Shown: positions 22,197 to 30,109, counted from the stretch's first letter. The stretch is DNA of 64,000 nt from Marmoricola endophyticus (GCF_014644415.1 NZ_BMKQ01000001.1:2865217-2929216), one strand, 5' to 3'. Numbers and translations are program-made. The notes: a model not told the origin generated them from the sequence alone.

Positions 22197-22877
22197 GTGA
22201 GTGAACCCGTTCCCGTCCTGCTGACCGTCGACCTGGTGGTGCTCAGCGTGCGCGCCGACGACCTGCAGGTGCTGCTCGTACGCCGCGGCATCGAGCCGTA
22301 CGCCGACGCCTGGGCGCTGCCCGGCGGGTTCGTCCTCGACGGCGAGGACCTGCCGGACGCCGCGGCACGCGAGCTGGCGGAGGAGACCGGCTTCGACCGG
22401 GCACGTGTCCACGTCGAGCAGCTGGCGACGTACGGCGCTGCGACCCGCGACCCGCGTGGGCGGGTGGTCACCGTCGCCCACCTCGCGCTGGTGTCGGACC
22501 CGGGCGAGCCGCGCGGCGGCAGCGACGCCGCGGAGGCCGCATGGGTCCCGGTGCGCGAGGTGCCCGGCCGCGAGCTCGCCTTCGACCACGAGCGGATCCT
22601 CGCCGACGGGATCGAGCGCGCCCGCGCGAAGCTGGAGTACTCCGCTCTCGGTGCGGCGCTCCTGGGCAGCCCGTTCACCGTCGCCGAGCTGCGCCGGGTC
22701 TACGAGATCGTCTGGGGCGAGTCGCTGGACCCGCGGAACTTCCACCGCAAGGTCACCGGCGTCGCCGGCTTCCTCGAGCCGACCGGGGAGACGCGGACCG
22801 AGCGCGGTCGCCCGGCGGCGCTCTTCACCGCCGGTCCGGCCGGCGTCCTCCACCCGCCGATCACCCGGCAGCGCTGA
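22197..22877 (+). CDS. NrtR-type NUDIX transcriptional regulator
   Basis: A 226-residue two-domain protein: N-terminal NUDIX domain (about 1-140) and C-terminal winged helix (150-226; SPFTVAELRRVYEIVWGESLDPRNFHRKV). NrtR proteins repress NAD-related genes and sense ADP-ribose. The NUDIX box at 44-66 (G-X5-E-X7-RELAEETGF) is canonical, whereas it is often degenerate in NrtR, so it may also hydrolyse its effector. It is divergent from the SPFH/NAD-kinase-like operon across 86 bp with two matching palindromes. Assignment as the regulator of that operon is inferred. Confidence 0.85.
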   Translation: MSEPVPVLLTVDLVVLSVRADDLQVLLVRRGIEPYADAWALPGGFVLDGEDLPDAAARELAEETGFDRARVHVEQLATYGAATRDPRGRVVTVAHLALVSDPGEPRGGSDAAEAAWVPVREVPGRELAFDHERILADGIERARAKLEYSALGAALLGSPFTVAELRRVYEIVWGESLDPRNFHRKVTGVAGFLEPTGETRTERGRPAALFTAGPAGVLHPPITRQR

Positions 22878-23151
22878 GTCGGGACGTGGACCGACGTACC
22901 GGTCCTTCGAGCGCCAGAAGACGCGACATCTCCGTCTCCTCGCAAGCGGGCGGTACGTCCGACTACGCGTGTGGACAACCCTGAGCCGGCCACGGATCAG
23001 CGGCAGACTGGTGACCGTGGAGCTCAGTGAGGTGATGGTCCGGCGGATCCTCGAGCTCGTCGTCGCCGGACGTACCCCACCCGGCCTCCGGGTCGACCGG
23101 GCCGGGTGAGACCGCGGTTCGCCACCCGTTGGGTACGCCCGGCTACGGACC
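22878..23151. other. Intergenic region without a clear gene
   Basis: 274 bp between the NrtR-type and AKR genes. The only open stretch of note is a 32-codon frame from GTG 23011 to TGA 23109 with hydrophobic and Arg residues (ELSEVMVRRILELVVAGRTP); it has no ribosome site and I do not call it. Confidence 0.4.
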
Positions 23152-24156
23152 TCAGGCGATGCGGGTCTTCGGTGACGCGGTCTTGGTCGGGTCGGTCTCG
23201 GGCAGGTCGCCGAGCACCTCGTCGATCCTCGCGAGGACGTCTGCCCCCAGTGCCACGCCGGCCGCGCCGACGTTGTCGGTGACCTGCTCGGGGCGGGACG
23301 CGCCGATGATCGCCCCGGCGACGTTGTCGTTGGCCAGGGTCCACGCGACGGCGAGCTGGGCCATCGACAGGCCGAGGTCGGAGGCGATCGGCTCCAGACC
23401 CTGCACGGCCGTGAGCGTCTCGTCGTTCAGGAAGCGCTTGATCATGTCCGCGCCGCCCTTCTCGTCGGTCGCGCGGCTGCCGGCCGGCGGCTGCTCGCCG
23501 GGCTTGTACTTCCCGGTCAGCACGCCCTGCGCGATCGGCGACCAGACGATCTGGGAGACGCCGAGCTCGCGGGAGGCCGGCTCGACCTCGTCCTCGATGA
23601 CCCGCCACAGCATGGAGTACTGCGGCTGGTTGGAGATCAGCCCGATCCCCAGCTCGCGCGCCAGCGCGTGCCCACGCCGGAGCTGGTCGGCGGTCCACTC
23701 GGACACGCCGATGTAGTGCGCCTTGCCGGAGCCGACGACGTCGGCGAAGGCCTGCATCGTCTCCTCCAGCGGCGTCTCGTGGTCGAAGCGGTGCGCCTGG
23801 TAGAGGTCGACGTAGTCGGTCTGCAGCCGGTCCAGCGAGTTGTCGATCGACTCCATGATGTGCTTGCGCGAGAGGCCGGTGTCGTTGTGCCCGCCGGGGC
23901 CGGTGGGGAAGTAGACCTTCGTGAAGATCTCCAGCGACTCGCGCCGCTCGCCCTTCAGTGCTTCGCCGAGCACCGTCTCCGCGGCGCCGTTGGCGTACAC
24001 GTCCGCGGTGTCGAAGGTGCTCACGCCGGCATCGAGGGCGGCGCGTACGCACGCCGTGGCCGCGTCGTTCTCGACCTGCGAGCCGTGGGTCAGCCAGTTG
24101 CCGTAGATGATCTCCGAGATCTTCATCCCGCTGTTGCCGAGGTACCTGTGCTCCAT
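23152..24156 (-). CDS. Aldo/keto reductase (Kv-beta-like)
   Basis: A 334-residue TIM-barrel NADPH-dependent oxidoreductase. The tetrad is visible: Asp and Tyr in FDTADVYANGAAE (about 49-61), Lys in IFTKVYF and His in YQAHRFD. GASRPEQVTDNV near residue 286 is the cofactor phosphate site. Its ATG starts 6 bp after a minus-strand TAGGGT that overlaps the -10 of the divergent IMPase gene, so both appear leaderless and share a promoter core. The substrate (aldehyde or ketone) is unknown. Confidence 0.9.
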   Translation of the reverse strand: MEHRYLGNSGMKISEIIYGNWLTHGSQVENDAATACVRAALDAGVSTFDTADVYANGAAETVLGEALKGERRESLEIFTKVYFPTGPGGHNDTGLSRKHIMESIDNSLDRLQTDYVDLYQAHRFDHETPLEETMQAFADVVGSGKAHYIGVSEWTADQLRRGHALARELGIGLISNQPQYSMLWRVIEDEVEPASRELGVSQIVWSPIAQGVLTGKYKPGEQPPAGSRATDEKGGADMIKRFLNDETLTAVQGLEPIASDLGLSMAQLAVAWTLANDNVAGAIIGASRPEQVTDNVGAAGVALGADVLARIDEVLGDLPETDPTKTASPKTRIA

Positions 24157-24162
24157 GTCGTC

Positions 24163-24172
24163 ACCCTAGGCT
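24163..24172. promoter_or_regulatory. Bidirectional leaderless promoter core
   Basis: ACCCTAGGCT reads TAGGCT on the plus strand (24167-24172, 8 nt before the IMPase ATG) and TAGGGT on the minus strand (24168-24163, 6 nt before the AKR ATG). The two -10 hexamers share the TA of a CTAG centre. Confidence 0.55.
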
Positions 24173-24180
24173 TGACGTCC

Positions 24181-24969
24181 ATGAGCGACTTCCTGCCCTC
24201 CACCCCGGCCCCCGAGGGCGCCGACGACCACGTGATGGCGGCCTGGCTGGCCACGGCGGCGGGCGAGCTGCTGGTGGACGTACGCCGTGGCGGGCTCGAG
24301 GGCAAGGAGCTCAAGGACGCCGGCGACGCCGCCTCGCACGAGCTGCTGATGGAGCTGCTCGCCCAGCACCGTCCCGACGACGCGGTGCTCTCCGAGGAGG
24401 GTCCTCAAGGGGGAGTCGTCAAGGACAGGCTGTCCGCCGACCGCGTGTGGATCGTCGACCCCGTCGACGGCACCCGCGAGTTCTCCGAGCCGCCCCGCGA
24501 CGACTGGGCGATCCACGTCGCGCTGTGGGAGCGCGGCGAGCTGGTCGCCGGCGCCGTCGCGCAGCCGGGGCTGGGGGAGACGTTCTCGACCGGGCACCCG
24601 CCCGTGGTGCCTCCGCGGGCCGAGGGCCCCGTCCGGATCGTCGCCTCGCGCTCGCGCCCGCCGGCCTTCGTGCACGCGCTCGTCGAGCACCTCGGGGGCG
24701 AGCTGGTCCCGATGGGGTCCGCTGGTGCGAAGGTCATCTCCGTGGCGCGCGACGTCTCCGACGCGTACGTCCACGCCGGCGGGCAGTACGAGTGGGACTC
24801 CGCGGCCCCCGTCGCGGTCGCCCGCGCCGCCGGCCTGCACACCTCCCGCATCGACGGCAGCCCGCTGGTCTACAACCAGGAGGACGTCTGGCTGCCGGAC
24901 CTGGTCGTCTGCCGACCGGAGTACGCCGAGCGGATCCTCGCCTTCCTCGCCGAACACGGGACGGACTGA
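24181..24969 (+). CDS. Inositol-monophosphatase-family phosphatase, CysQ-like
   Basis: A 262-residue metal-dependent phosphatase. SEEGPQ (first metal Glu), WIVDPVDGTREF (about 88-99, metal Asp residues) and QYEWDSAAPVAVARAAG near residue 202 are the IMPase family signatures; the DxDGTREF form and overall length suit 3'(2'),5'-bisphosphate nucleotidase CysQ, which recycles PAP from sulfate assimilation. The start is the ATG at 24181, 8 nt after a TAGGCT; the longer upstream frame is a shadow of the AKR gene. Inositol phosphatase activity is possible too. Confidence 0.85.
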   Translation: MSDFLPSTPAPEGADDHVMAAWLATAAGELLVDVRRGGLEGKELKDAGDAASHELLMELLAQHRPDDAVLSEEGPQGGVVKDRLSADRVWIVDPVDGTREFSEPPRDDWAIHVALWERGELVAGAVAQPGLGETFSTGHPPVVPPRAEGPVRIVASRSRPPAFVHALVEHLGGELVPMGSAGAKVISVARDVSDAYVHAGGQYEWDSAAPVAVARAAGLHTSRIDGSPLVYNQEDVWLPDLVVCRPEYAERILAFLAEHGTD

Positions 24970-24993
24970 GCCGGCCGGAGGCACAGTTCTCCC

Positions 24994-25425
24994 ATGGCCG
25001 AGCGGACGCGGGGACCGGCGTTCTGCTGGCTGGTGCCCGGCTTCGCCGTCTCGGGCGGGCCCGGGGTCGCGGGCGGTCTCGTGCCGGACCGCGCCGTGCC
25101 CGCGGTGTGCCTGCTTCTCGGCCTGGCCGCCGGTGCCGCGTGGTACGCCCTCTACCCGCGCCCGCTGGCGCGACGGCTGACCTTCCTCGTCATGGTCTAC
25201 CTGACGACCACCGGCTACGCCGTGGTCGCGAACCTCGTCGGGGCCGGTGCGTGGTCCTTCGCCCCGGGCGAGGAGGACGGCGGTGAAGAGGTGCTCGTCG
25301 CCTTCGGCGTCGTGTGCGCGCTGGTGCTGGCCGAGCGCTGGCACCACGCCCGTACCGACTTCCGCGACGAGACCCGGCGGCTGCGAGAGCGGGACGGTGC
25401 AACGCCCGAGGAGTCGGTCTCCTAG
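24994..25425 (+). CDS. Small integral membrane protein, unknown function
   Basis: A 143-residue protein with about three hydrophobic segments (near 10-30, 36-52 and 60-83) plus a fourth at about 98-112, ending in a charged tail (HHARTDFRDETRRLRERD). No family recognised. CACAGT lies 6 nt before the ATG, weakly fitting the leaderless pattern. It lies between the IMPase and HAD genes on the same strand. Confidence 0.6.
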   Translation: MAERTRGPAFCWLVPGFAVSGGPGVAGGLVPDRAVPAVCLLLGLAAGAAWYALYPRPLARRLTFLVMVYLTTTGYAVVANLVGAGAWSFAPGEEDGGEEVLVAFGVVCALVLAERWHHARTDFRDETRRLRERDGATPEESVS

Positions 25426-25428
25426 GCT
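25423..25428 (+). promoter_or_regulatory. Putative leaderless -10 of the HAD gene
   Basis: TAGGCT 6 nt before the GTG at 25435; its TAG is also the stop codon of the upstream membrane protein gene. Confidence 0.45.
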
Positions 25429-25434
25429 CCTCCC

Positions 25435-26061
25435 GTGCCGGAGTCCGACGTACGACCACTGCCCCGCGCGGTCCTCTGGGACGCCGACGGGGTGCTGCAG
25501 AGCGGGCCGGAACGGGTGCCGCGGCTGCTCAGCGCCGGGCTGCCCGCCGGGGTCGGCGAGGCGCTGGCCGAGGACCTGTGGACGTCGGCGTGGGACGACG
25601 CCGTGGCCGGACGGTGGGACATGGTCGAGCACGTCGAGGCGACGATCCGCGCCCACGGGCTCGACGACCACCGCGAGGTGCTGCTCGCCACCTGGGAGCA
25701 GGTCGAGACCCTGCCGGACTCGCTGGAGGTGCTCGCCCGGGTGCGCGCCCAGGTGCCCTGCTACCTCGCCACGAACCAGGACACGCTGCGGATGCGCACC
25801 ATGCAGCAGATGGGGTACGACGAGCTCGCCGACGGCGTCTTCTACTCCTGCGCGGTCGGTGCCGCCAAGCCCGACCCGGTGTTCTTCGAGCGGGTGGCGG
25901 ACGCGCTCGGCGAGGATCCCGGGGACCTGCTGTTCGTCGACGACATGGCCGAGAACGTCGCCGCCGCCCGCGCGGTCGGCCTGCACGCCGAGCAGTGGCA
26001 CTTCACCGACGGTGTCGAGGCGCTGCGGGTGACGCTCGCGGAGCACGGTATCCGCGCCTGA
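25435..26061 (+). CDS. HAD-superfamily hydrolase
   Basis: A 208-residue HAD-like phosphatase. Motif I is LWDADGVLQSG (DxDGV, about 14-24), motif II LATNQD, motif III Lys in GAAKPDPVFF and motif IV FVDDMAENVAAAR. A small helical cap lies between motifs I and II, as in subfamily IA (epoxide hydrolase N-terminal/beta-phosphoglucomutase-like). No specific substrate can be read. It is followed by an element made of nested palindromes. Confidence 0.87.
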   Translation: MPESDVRPLPRAVLWDADGVLQSGPERVPRLLSAGLPAGVGEALAEDLWTSAWDDAVAGRWDMVEHVEATIRAHGLDDHREVLLATWEQVETLPDSLEVLARVRAQVPCYLATNQDTLRMRTMQQMGYDELADGVFYSCAVGAAKPDPVFFERVADALGEDPGDLLFVDDMAENVAAARAVGLHAEQWHFTDGVEALRVTLAEHGIRA

Positions 26062-26105
26062 GCGGGGGCGCGGGGCCTGGTGGGTGGCGTCCCCTGCGGC
26101 TTCAT

Positions 26106-26221
26106 CACGGTATGCAGACGAAATCGCACTTCCCACGACGAGTACACCGTGGGAAGTGCCGGCCCGTCGTGGGGAGTACGTTCGCGCGTCCGGTTCGCCC
26201 GAGGTGTCCCTGCATACCGTG
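26106..26221. repeat. Nested palindromic element between convergent genes
   Basis: The outer arms CACGGTATGCAG (26106-26117) and CTGCATACCGTG (26210-26221) are perfect 12-bp inverted repeats; an inner hairpin GCACTTCCCACG (26126-26137) pairs with CGTGGGAAGTGC (26148-26159). The element fills the gap between the HAD gene and the convergent LysE gene. It could terminate both, or be a small foldback element. Confidence 0.75.
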
Positions 26222-26251
26222 GGGAACCCGCGACGCCGAGTGTGGTCCGGC

Positions 26252-26872
26252 TCAGGCCTCCGCCGCGAGACCGACCGCGAAGCCGAGCATCGCGGTGCCG
26301 GCGACACCCTCGACGCTGCGTCGTACCCGCGGCCGGGCGAGCGCGTCGGCGGCGTAGCCGGCCAGCCAGATGATGCCCAGCAGCACCACAGCGCCGACGA
26401 CCATCAGGGTCAGCGCGTACGTCATCAGCAGCGGCCAGCCGGCACCGGCCCCGACGAACTGCGGCAGCACGGCCAGGTTGAAGGCCAGCACCTTGGGGTT
26501 GGTGATGTTGCACAGGAACCCCTGCCGGACGGCCTGCCAGGTGCCGCGGCCGCGCCGCGGCCCGGCCAGCGAGATCGGGGTCAGGTCCCGGGAGAGCGCG
26601 GTCCGCAGCGCCTGCACGCCGATCCAGGTCAGGTACGCGACGCCCGCCCACCGGATCACCGCGAACAGCGTCTCCGACTGCTCCAGCACGGCGCCCAGCC
26701 CGGTCGCGGCCAGCGCCCCCTGGACGGTGTTCGCCGCCGCGATCCCGGCGCAGGTCAGCAGCCCCCGCCGGCGTCCGCTGACCAGCGTCGCGCGCAGCGT
26801 GAGGAAGCTGTCGGGCCCCGGCGCCACGGCGAGCAGGGTGGCCAGCGCCACGAAGGTGAGGTACGACGTCAC
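26252..26872 (-). CDS. LysE/RhtB-family amino-acid exporter
   Basis: A 206-residue membrane protein with six hydrophobic segments and the family signatures APGPDSFLTLRATLVSGRRRGL near the N-terminus, WIGVQALR, and GFLCNITNPKVLAF (about 115-130). LysE/RhtB proteins export amino acids or similar metabolites. The GTG at 26872 gives the family length; longer frames upstream are shadows. TACGCT lies 7 nt before it on the minus strand. The exported substrate is unknown. Confidence 0.9.
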   Translation of the reverse strand: MTSYLTFVALATLLAVAPGPDSFLTLRATLVSGRRRGLLTCAGIAAANTVQGALAATGLGAVLEQSETLFAVIRWAGVAYLTWIGVQALRTALSRDLTPISLAGPRRGRGTWQAVRQGFLCNITNPKVLAFNLAVLPQFVGAGAGWPLLMTYALTLMVVGAVVLLGIIWLAGYAADALARPRVRRSVEGVAGTAMLGFAVGLAAEA

Positions 26873-26879
26873 GCACGCC

Positions 26880-26885
26880 AGCGTA
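26880..26885 (-). promoter_or_regulatory. Putative leaderless -10 of the LysE-family gene
   Basis: TACGCT on the minus strand, 7 nt before the GTG at 26872. Confidence 0.45.
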
Positions 26886-26935
26886 GGGCCGGAACCCGGG
26901 TGCGGAGGGTGCGTTCCACCAGCGAGACTGGGCCC

Positions 26936-27568
26936 GTGGACCTCGACGCCCTCCCCACCCTCACCAGCCCCGACGAGCTCGCCGCCTTCGGGGTGCCCCA
27001 GCCGCGAGTGCGCGACAAGGTGCTCCCCTCCCTTCTGCCGGTCCACGAGCAGTTCCTCGCCGTCGCGCCGCTGGTGCTGATCGGGACCTCCGACGCAGAA
27101 GGGCGCCTCGACGTCTCACCCAAGGGCGACCCCGACCGGGTCGCCCACGTGCTCGACCAGCACACCCTGGTGATCCCGGAGCGGCCGGGCAACAGGCGCA
27201 TGGACGGCTTCCACAACCTCCTCCTCGACCCGCACATCGGGCTGCTGTTCGTGGTCCCGGGCCGTGGGGACACGCTGCGGGTCAACGGCACCGCCCGCCT
27301 GGTCACCGACGGCCCGTTCTTCGACGACCTCGTCGTGGGTGGACACCGGCCCGCGGTGGCGACGGTGGTGGAGATCGAGGAGGTCTTCTACCACTGCCCG
27401 AAGGCCTTCATGCGCTCGCGCGCCTGGTCCCCAGAGACCTGGCGGCCGGACGCGGTGCCGTCGTACGCCGACATCGCGAAGCTGCTCTGGCGCGCCGGCG
27501 ACGACCCCGCCGAGGTCGACGCCCACTACGCGCCCGCGGCGTACGAGTCCGAGCTGTACCGCGCCTGA
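26936..27568 (+). CDS. Pyridoxamine-5'-phosphate-oxidase-like FMN-binding protein
   Basis: A 210-residue split-barrel flavin protein of the MSMEG_1061-like group: LIGTSDAEGRLDVSPKGDP (about 48-66) and VIPERPGNRRMDGFHNLLLDPHIGLLFVVPG (about 80-110), then TLRVNGTARLV and VFYHCPKAFMRS. These proteins bind FMN or F420 and reduce small substrates; the exact reaction is unknown. It is divergent from the LysE-family exporter. The GTG at 26936 has GAGACT 6 nt upstream and no ribosome site. Confidence 0.82.
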   Translation: MDLDALPTLTSPDELAAFGVPQPRVRDKVLPSLLPVHEQFLAVAPLVLIGTSDAEGRLDVSPKGDPDRVAHVLDQHTLVIPERPGNRRMDGFHNLLLDPHIGLLFVVPGRGDTLRVNGTARLVTDGPFFDDLVVGGHRPAVATVVEIEEVFYHCPKAFMRSRAWSPETWRPDAVPSYADIAKLLWRAGDDPAEVDAHYAPAAYESELYRA

Positions 27569-27601
27569 GCGGTCGTTCAACACCCGTTCACCGGGGCTGG
27601 C

Positions 27602-27607
27602 TAGCGT
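27602..27607 (+). promoter_or_regulatory. Putative leaderless -10 of ppk2
   Basis: TAGCGT, 7 nt before the GTG at 27615, without Shine-Dalgarno. Confidence 0.5.
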
Positions 27608-27614
27608 CCCGACC

Positions 27615-28505
27615 GTGCTGACTGACGTACGCGAGTACATCGACGCCCTGGGAGTGGACGGACACCGGATCGGGGAGGACCACGACGACGACCCCGAGCT
27701 GCTCGACGCCTCCGGGCGCGCGGTCGACACCTGGCGCGAGAACTACCCGTACGACGAGCGCCTGGACCGCCGCGACTACGACGAGCAGAAGTACCTCCTC
27801 CAGGTCGAGCTGCTGAAGTTCCAGAACTGGGCCACCGAGACCGGCCAGAAGACCGTCGTGCTCTTCGAGGGGCGCGACGCCGCTGGCAAGGGCGGCACGA
27901 TCAAGCGGTTCATGGAGCACCTCAACCCGCGCTACGCCCGGGTGGTCGCGCTGAGCAAGCCGACGGAGCGGGAGGCCGAGCAGTGGTACTTCCAGCGCTA
28001 CGTCAAGCACCTGCCGACCGCCGGCGAGACGGTCCTGTTCGACCGCAGCTGGTACAACCGAGGCGGCGTCGAGCGGGTCATGGACTTCACCGGCGAGGCC
28101 GACTACCAGCTCTTCATGGACCAGACGCCGGTCTTCGAGAAGATGCTCGTCGACGCCGGGATCCACCTGACCAAGCTGTGGTTCTCGGTCACGCGGTCCG
28201 AGCAGCGGACCCGCTTCATCATCCGCCAGGTCGACCCCGTGCGGCAGTGGAAGCTCTCGCCGATCGATCTGCAGTCGCTGGACAAGTGGGGCGACTACAC
28301 CGCGGCGAAGGAGGAGATGTTCCGGCGCACCGACACCGCGTGGGCGCCGTGGACGACGATCAAGTCCAACGACAAGAAGCGTGCCCGGCTCAGCGCGATG
28401 CGGTTCTTCCTCTCCCAGTTCGAGTACGACGACAAGTCGCCGGACATCGTCGGCGTCCCCGACCCACAGCTGGTCCGGCGCGGCATCGAGGCCGTCGGCG
28501 ACTGA
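27615..28505 (+). CDS. ppk2: Polyphosphate kinase 2
   Basis: A 296-residue class I PPK2. Walker A GRDAAGKGG is at 86-94, Walker B DRSWYNRGG near 144-152 and the lid motif VRQWKLSPID follows. PPK2 phosphorylates nucleoside diphosphates with polyphosphate. The N-terminal 50 residues are acidic. The gene is monocistronic-looking and ends in a copy of the long palindromic family. The GTG at 27615 is supported by a TAGCGT 7 nt upstream. Confidence 0.95.
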   Translation: MLTDVREYIDALGVDGHRIGEDHDDDPELLDASGRAVDTWRENYPYDERLDRRDYDEQKYLLQVELLKFQNWATETGQKTVVLFEGRDAAGKGGTIKRFMEHLNPRYARVVALSKPTEREAEQWYFQRYVKHLPTAGETVLFDRSWYNRGGVERVMDFTGEADYQLFMDQTPVFEKMLVDAGIHLTKLWFSVTRSEQRTRFIIRQVDPVRQWKLSPIDLQSLDKWGDYTAAKEEMFRRTDTAWAPWTTIKSNDKKRARLSAMRFFLSQFEYDDKSPDIVGVPDPQLVRRGIEAVGD

Positions 28506-28523
28506 CGGTCTGTTGGCCGGTGG

Positions 28524-28640
28524 GGTCTCGACGCGCTCGCTGGCGCTCGCTGCTCGACCACCCGGTGCGCTCGCTGGCTGGACCGCCGTCGCCCGGAGGT
28601 GGTCGAGCCGACCGAGCTCTGCGAGGGAGACGTCGAGACC
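28524..28640. repeat. REP-like family A copy between ppk2 and ligD polymerase
   Basis: A diverged palindrome: GGTCTCGACG (28524) ... GCTCGACCACC and GGTGGTCGAGC ... ACGTCGAGACC (28640). It shares arms with the copies near 10.9 kb and 53.2 kb. Confidence 0.75.
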
Positions 28641-28663
28641 CCTCGAGAGGCACAATCGCAGGC

Positions 28664-29584
28664 GTGGCCAGTCCCTTCGTCGAGGTCGCGGTCGACGACC
28701 GCGTCGTCAAGGTGACCAACCCGGACCGCGTCTACTTCCCGGCGCGGGGGGAGACCAAGCTCGACCTGGTGGAGTACTACCTCGCCGTCGGCGACGGGAT
28801 CGTCAACGCGCTGCGGGAGCGGCCGTGCATGATGCACCGCTTCCCGACCGGCGTCACCGGGGAGAAGGTGCACCAGAAGCGGCTGCCCGGAGGAGCACCG
28901 GACTGGGTCGAGACCGTCGAGGTCTTCTTCCCGCGCTGGAAGCGCACCGCCGACGAGCTCTGCGTGACCGAGCGGGCGCAGGTGATCTGGGCGGTGCAGA
29001 TGTCGACCGTGGAGCTGCACCCGTGGAACAGCCGCCGCGACCACGTCGAGCAGCCGGACGAGTGGCGCATCGACCTCGACCCGGGCGAGACGTGCCCGTG
29101 GTCCCGGGTGCAGCGGGTCGCCGGGGTGGTGCACGAGGTGCTCGACGAGCTGGGAGCGGTCGGCTGGCCGAAGACGTCGGGCGGGACCGGGCTGCACGTC
29201 TACGTACGGGTCCCGCCCGCGCACGGCTTCGCCGACGTACGACGTGCCGCGCTGGCCTTCGCTCGCGAGGTCGAGCGGCGCGCGCCCGACGACGTGACGA
29301 CGACCTGGTGGCGCAAGGACCGCGACCCCTCGAAGCTCTTCATCGACTACAACCAGAACGCGCGCGACCACACGATCGCGGCGGCGTACTCCGTGCGCGG
29401 CAACCCGATCGGCACCGTCTCCACCCCCGTCCGCTGGGACGAGGTGGACGACTGCGAGCCCGACGACTTCACGATCGCCAGCGTTCCCGGACGGTACGCC
29501 GCCCTCGGCGACCTGCACGCCGGCATCGACGACGCGGTCTTCGACCTCGCTCCGCTGCTGGAGTGGGCCGACCGCGACGGGTAG
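28664..29584 (+). CDS. LigD-type polymerase/primase domain protein, stand-alone
   Basis: A 306-residue archaeo-eukaryotic primase-fold polymerase like the PolDom of LigD used in non-homologous end joining. VTNPDRVYFPARGETKLDLVEYY opens it; WRIDLDPGETCPW holds the catalytic Asp pair, STVELHPW and SGGTGLHVYVRVPP complete the nucleotide site, and SKLFIDYNQNARDHT closes it. Neither the ligase nor the nuclease domain is present and no ku gene is in the window. The TAG stop is the first base triplet of a palindromic 59-bp element. Confidence 0.92.
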   Translation: MASPFVEVAVDDRVVKVTNPDRVYFPARGETKLDLVEYYLAVGDGIVNALRERPCMMHRFPTGVTGEKVHQKRLPGGAPDWVETVEVFFPRWKRTADELCVTERAQVIWAVQMSTVELHPWNSRRDHVEQPDEWRIDLDPGETCPWSRVQRVAGVVHEVLDELGAVGWPKTSGGTGLHVYVRVPPAHGFADVRRAALAFAREVERRAPDDVTTTWWRKDRDPSKLFIDYNQNARDHTIAAAYSVRGNPIGTVSTPVRWDEVDDCEPDDFTIASVPGRYAALGDLHAGIDDAVFDLAPLLEWADRDG

Positions 29585-29642
29585 TCCAGGACGTTCTCGT
29601 GGCCGATCGGCCGTTTCGGCCGCGAGAACGTCAGGGACTACC
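29580..29642. repeat. Family B palindromic element, copy 1 (59-bp core 29582-29640)
   Basis: TAGTCCAGGACGTTCTCG (29582-29599) and CGAGAACGTCAGGGACTA (29623-29640) pair except for an internal AG/AG mismatch two bases wide; flanking GG/CC extend the stem. The centre holds GGCCGATCGGCCG-type inverted sequence. The left tip is the stop codon of the LigD-type gene, the right tip that of gtrA. Confidence 0.85.
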
Positions 29643-30045
29643 GACCCGGCGGGAAGATCACCCGGCTGCCCAGGAACGACAGCGGGGCCGTGACGAGGAT
29701 GACGCCGCCGGAGAGGTGGCGCGGCAGCCCCAGGGCCAGCGCGATCTGCAGGGCGAGCAGGCCGACGAGGAAGACGGCGACGTACAGCGCGCCGAACTTC
29801 ACCGCCCTCGAGCCCGTCAGCCGGGCCTTGAAGACCACCTTGCTGATCAACCAGGTCGCGGTGACCAGCCCGACCGCATAGGCGATGACGTACGCCGCCC
29901 GCGGGTCGATCACCGTCGCCAGGCCCGAGGTCAGGCCGGCGGTGAGCAGCGCGTTGCCCGCGCCGGCGACGCCGAAGCGCAGCAGCTGACCCAGTGCGCG
30001 CCGCTGGGCGGGGGAGACGAGGGGTCGCTGCGGCACAGCCCGCAA
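29638..30045 (-). CDS. GtrA family membrane protein
   Basis: A 135-residue protein with four transmembrane segments (about 22-42, 48-68, 82-102, 108-128). LLRFGVAGAGNALLTAGL opens the GtrA domain and KFGALYVAVFLVGLLAL is typical of its third segment. GtrA-like proteins are thought to flip or hand over polyprenol-linked sugars for wall glycan synthesis. Its TAG stop comes from the right tip of the 59-bp element. No partner glycosyltransferase adjoins it. Confidence 0.82.
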   Translation of the reverse strand: MRAVPQRPLVSPAQRRALGQLLRFGVAGAGNALLTAGLTSGLATVIDPRAAYVIAYAVGLVTATWLISKVVFKARLTGSRAVKFGALYVAVFLVGLLALQIALALGLPRHLSGGVILVTAPLSFLGSRVIFPPGR

Positions 30046-30103
30046 CGATAGGCGGTGGGCAGAACCACCTCTGGAAGGGTTACCCGGAAGTAGGTGTGAC
30101 GCG

Positions 30104-30109
30104 TAGTCT
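30104..30109 (+). promoter_or_regulatory. Putative leaderless -10 of the ALDH gene
   Basis: TAGTCT, 7 nt before the ATG at 30117, without Shine-Dalgarno; TTACCC lies 18 bp upstream as a weak -35. Confidence 0.45.

Noticed and set aside
23011-23109. 32-codon frame in the gap before the AKR gene
   Set aside because: Too short, no ribosome site or -10 at proper spacing, and no recognisable family.
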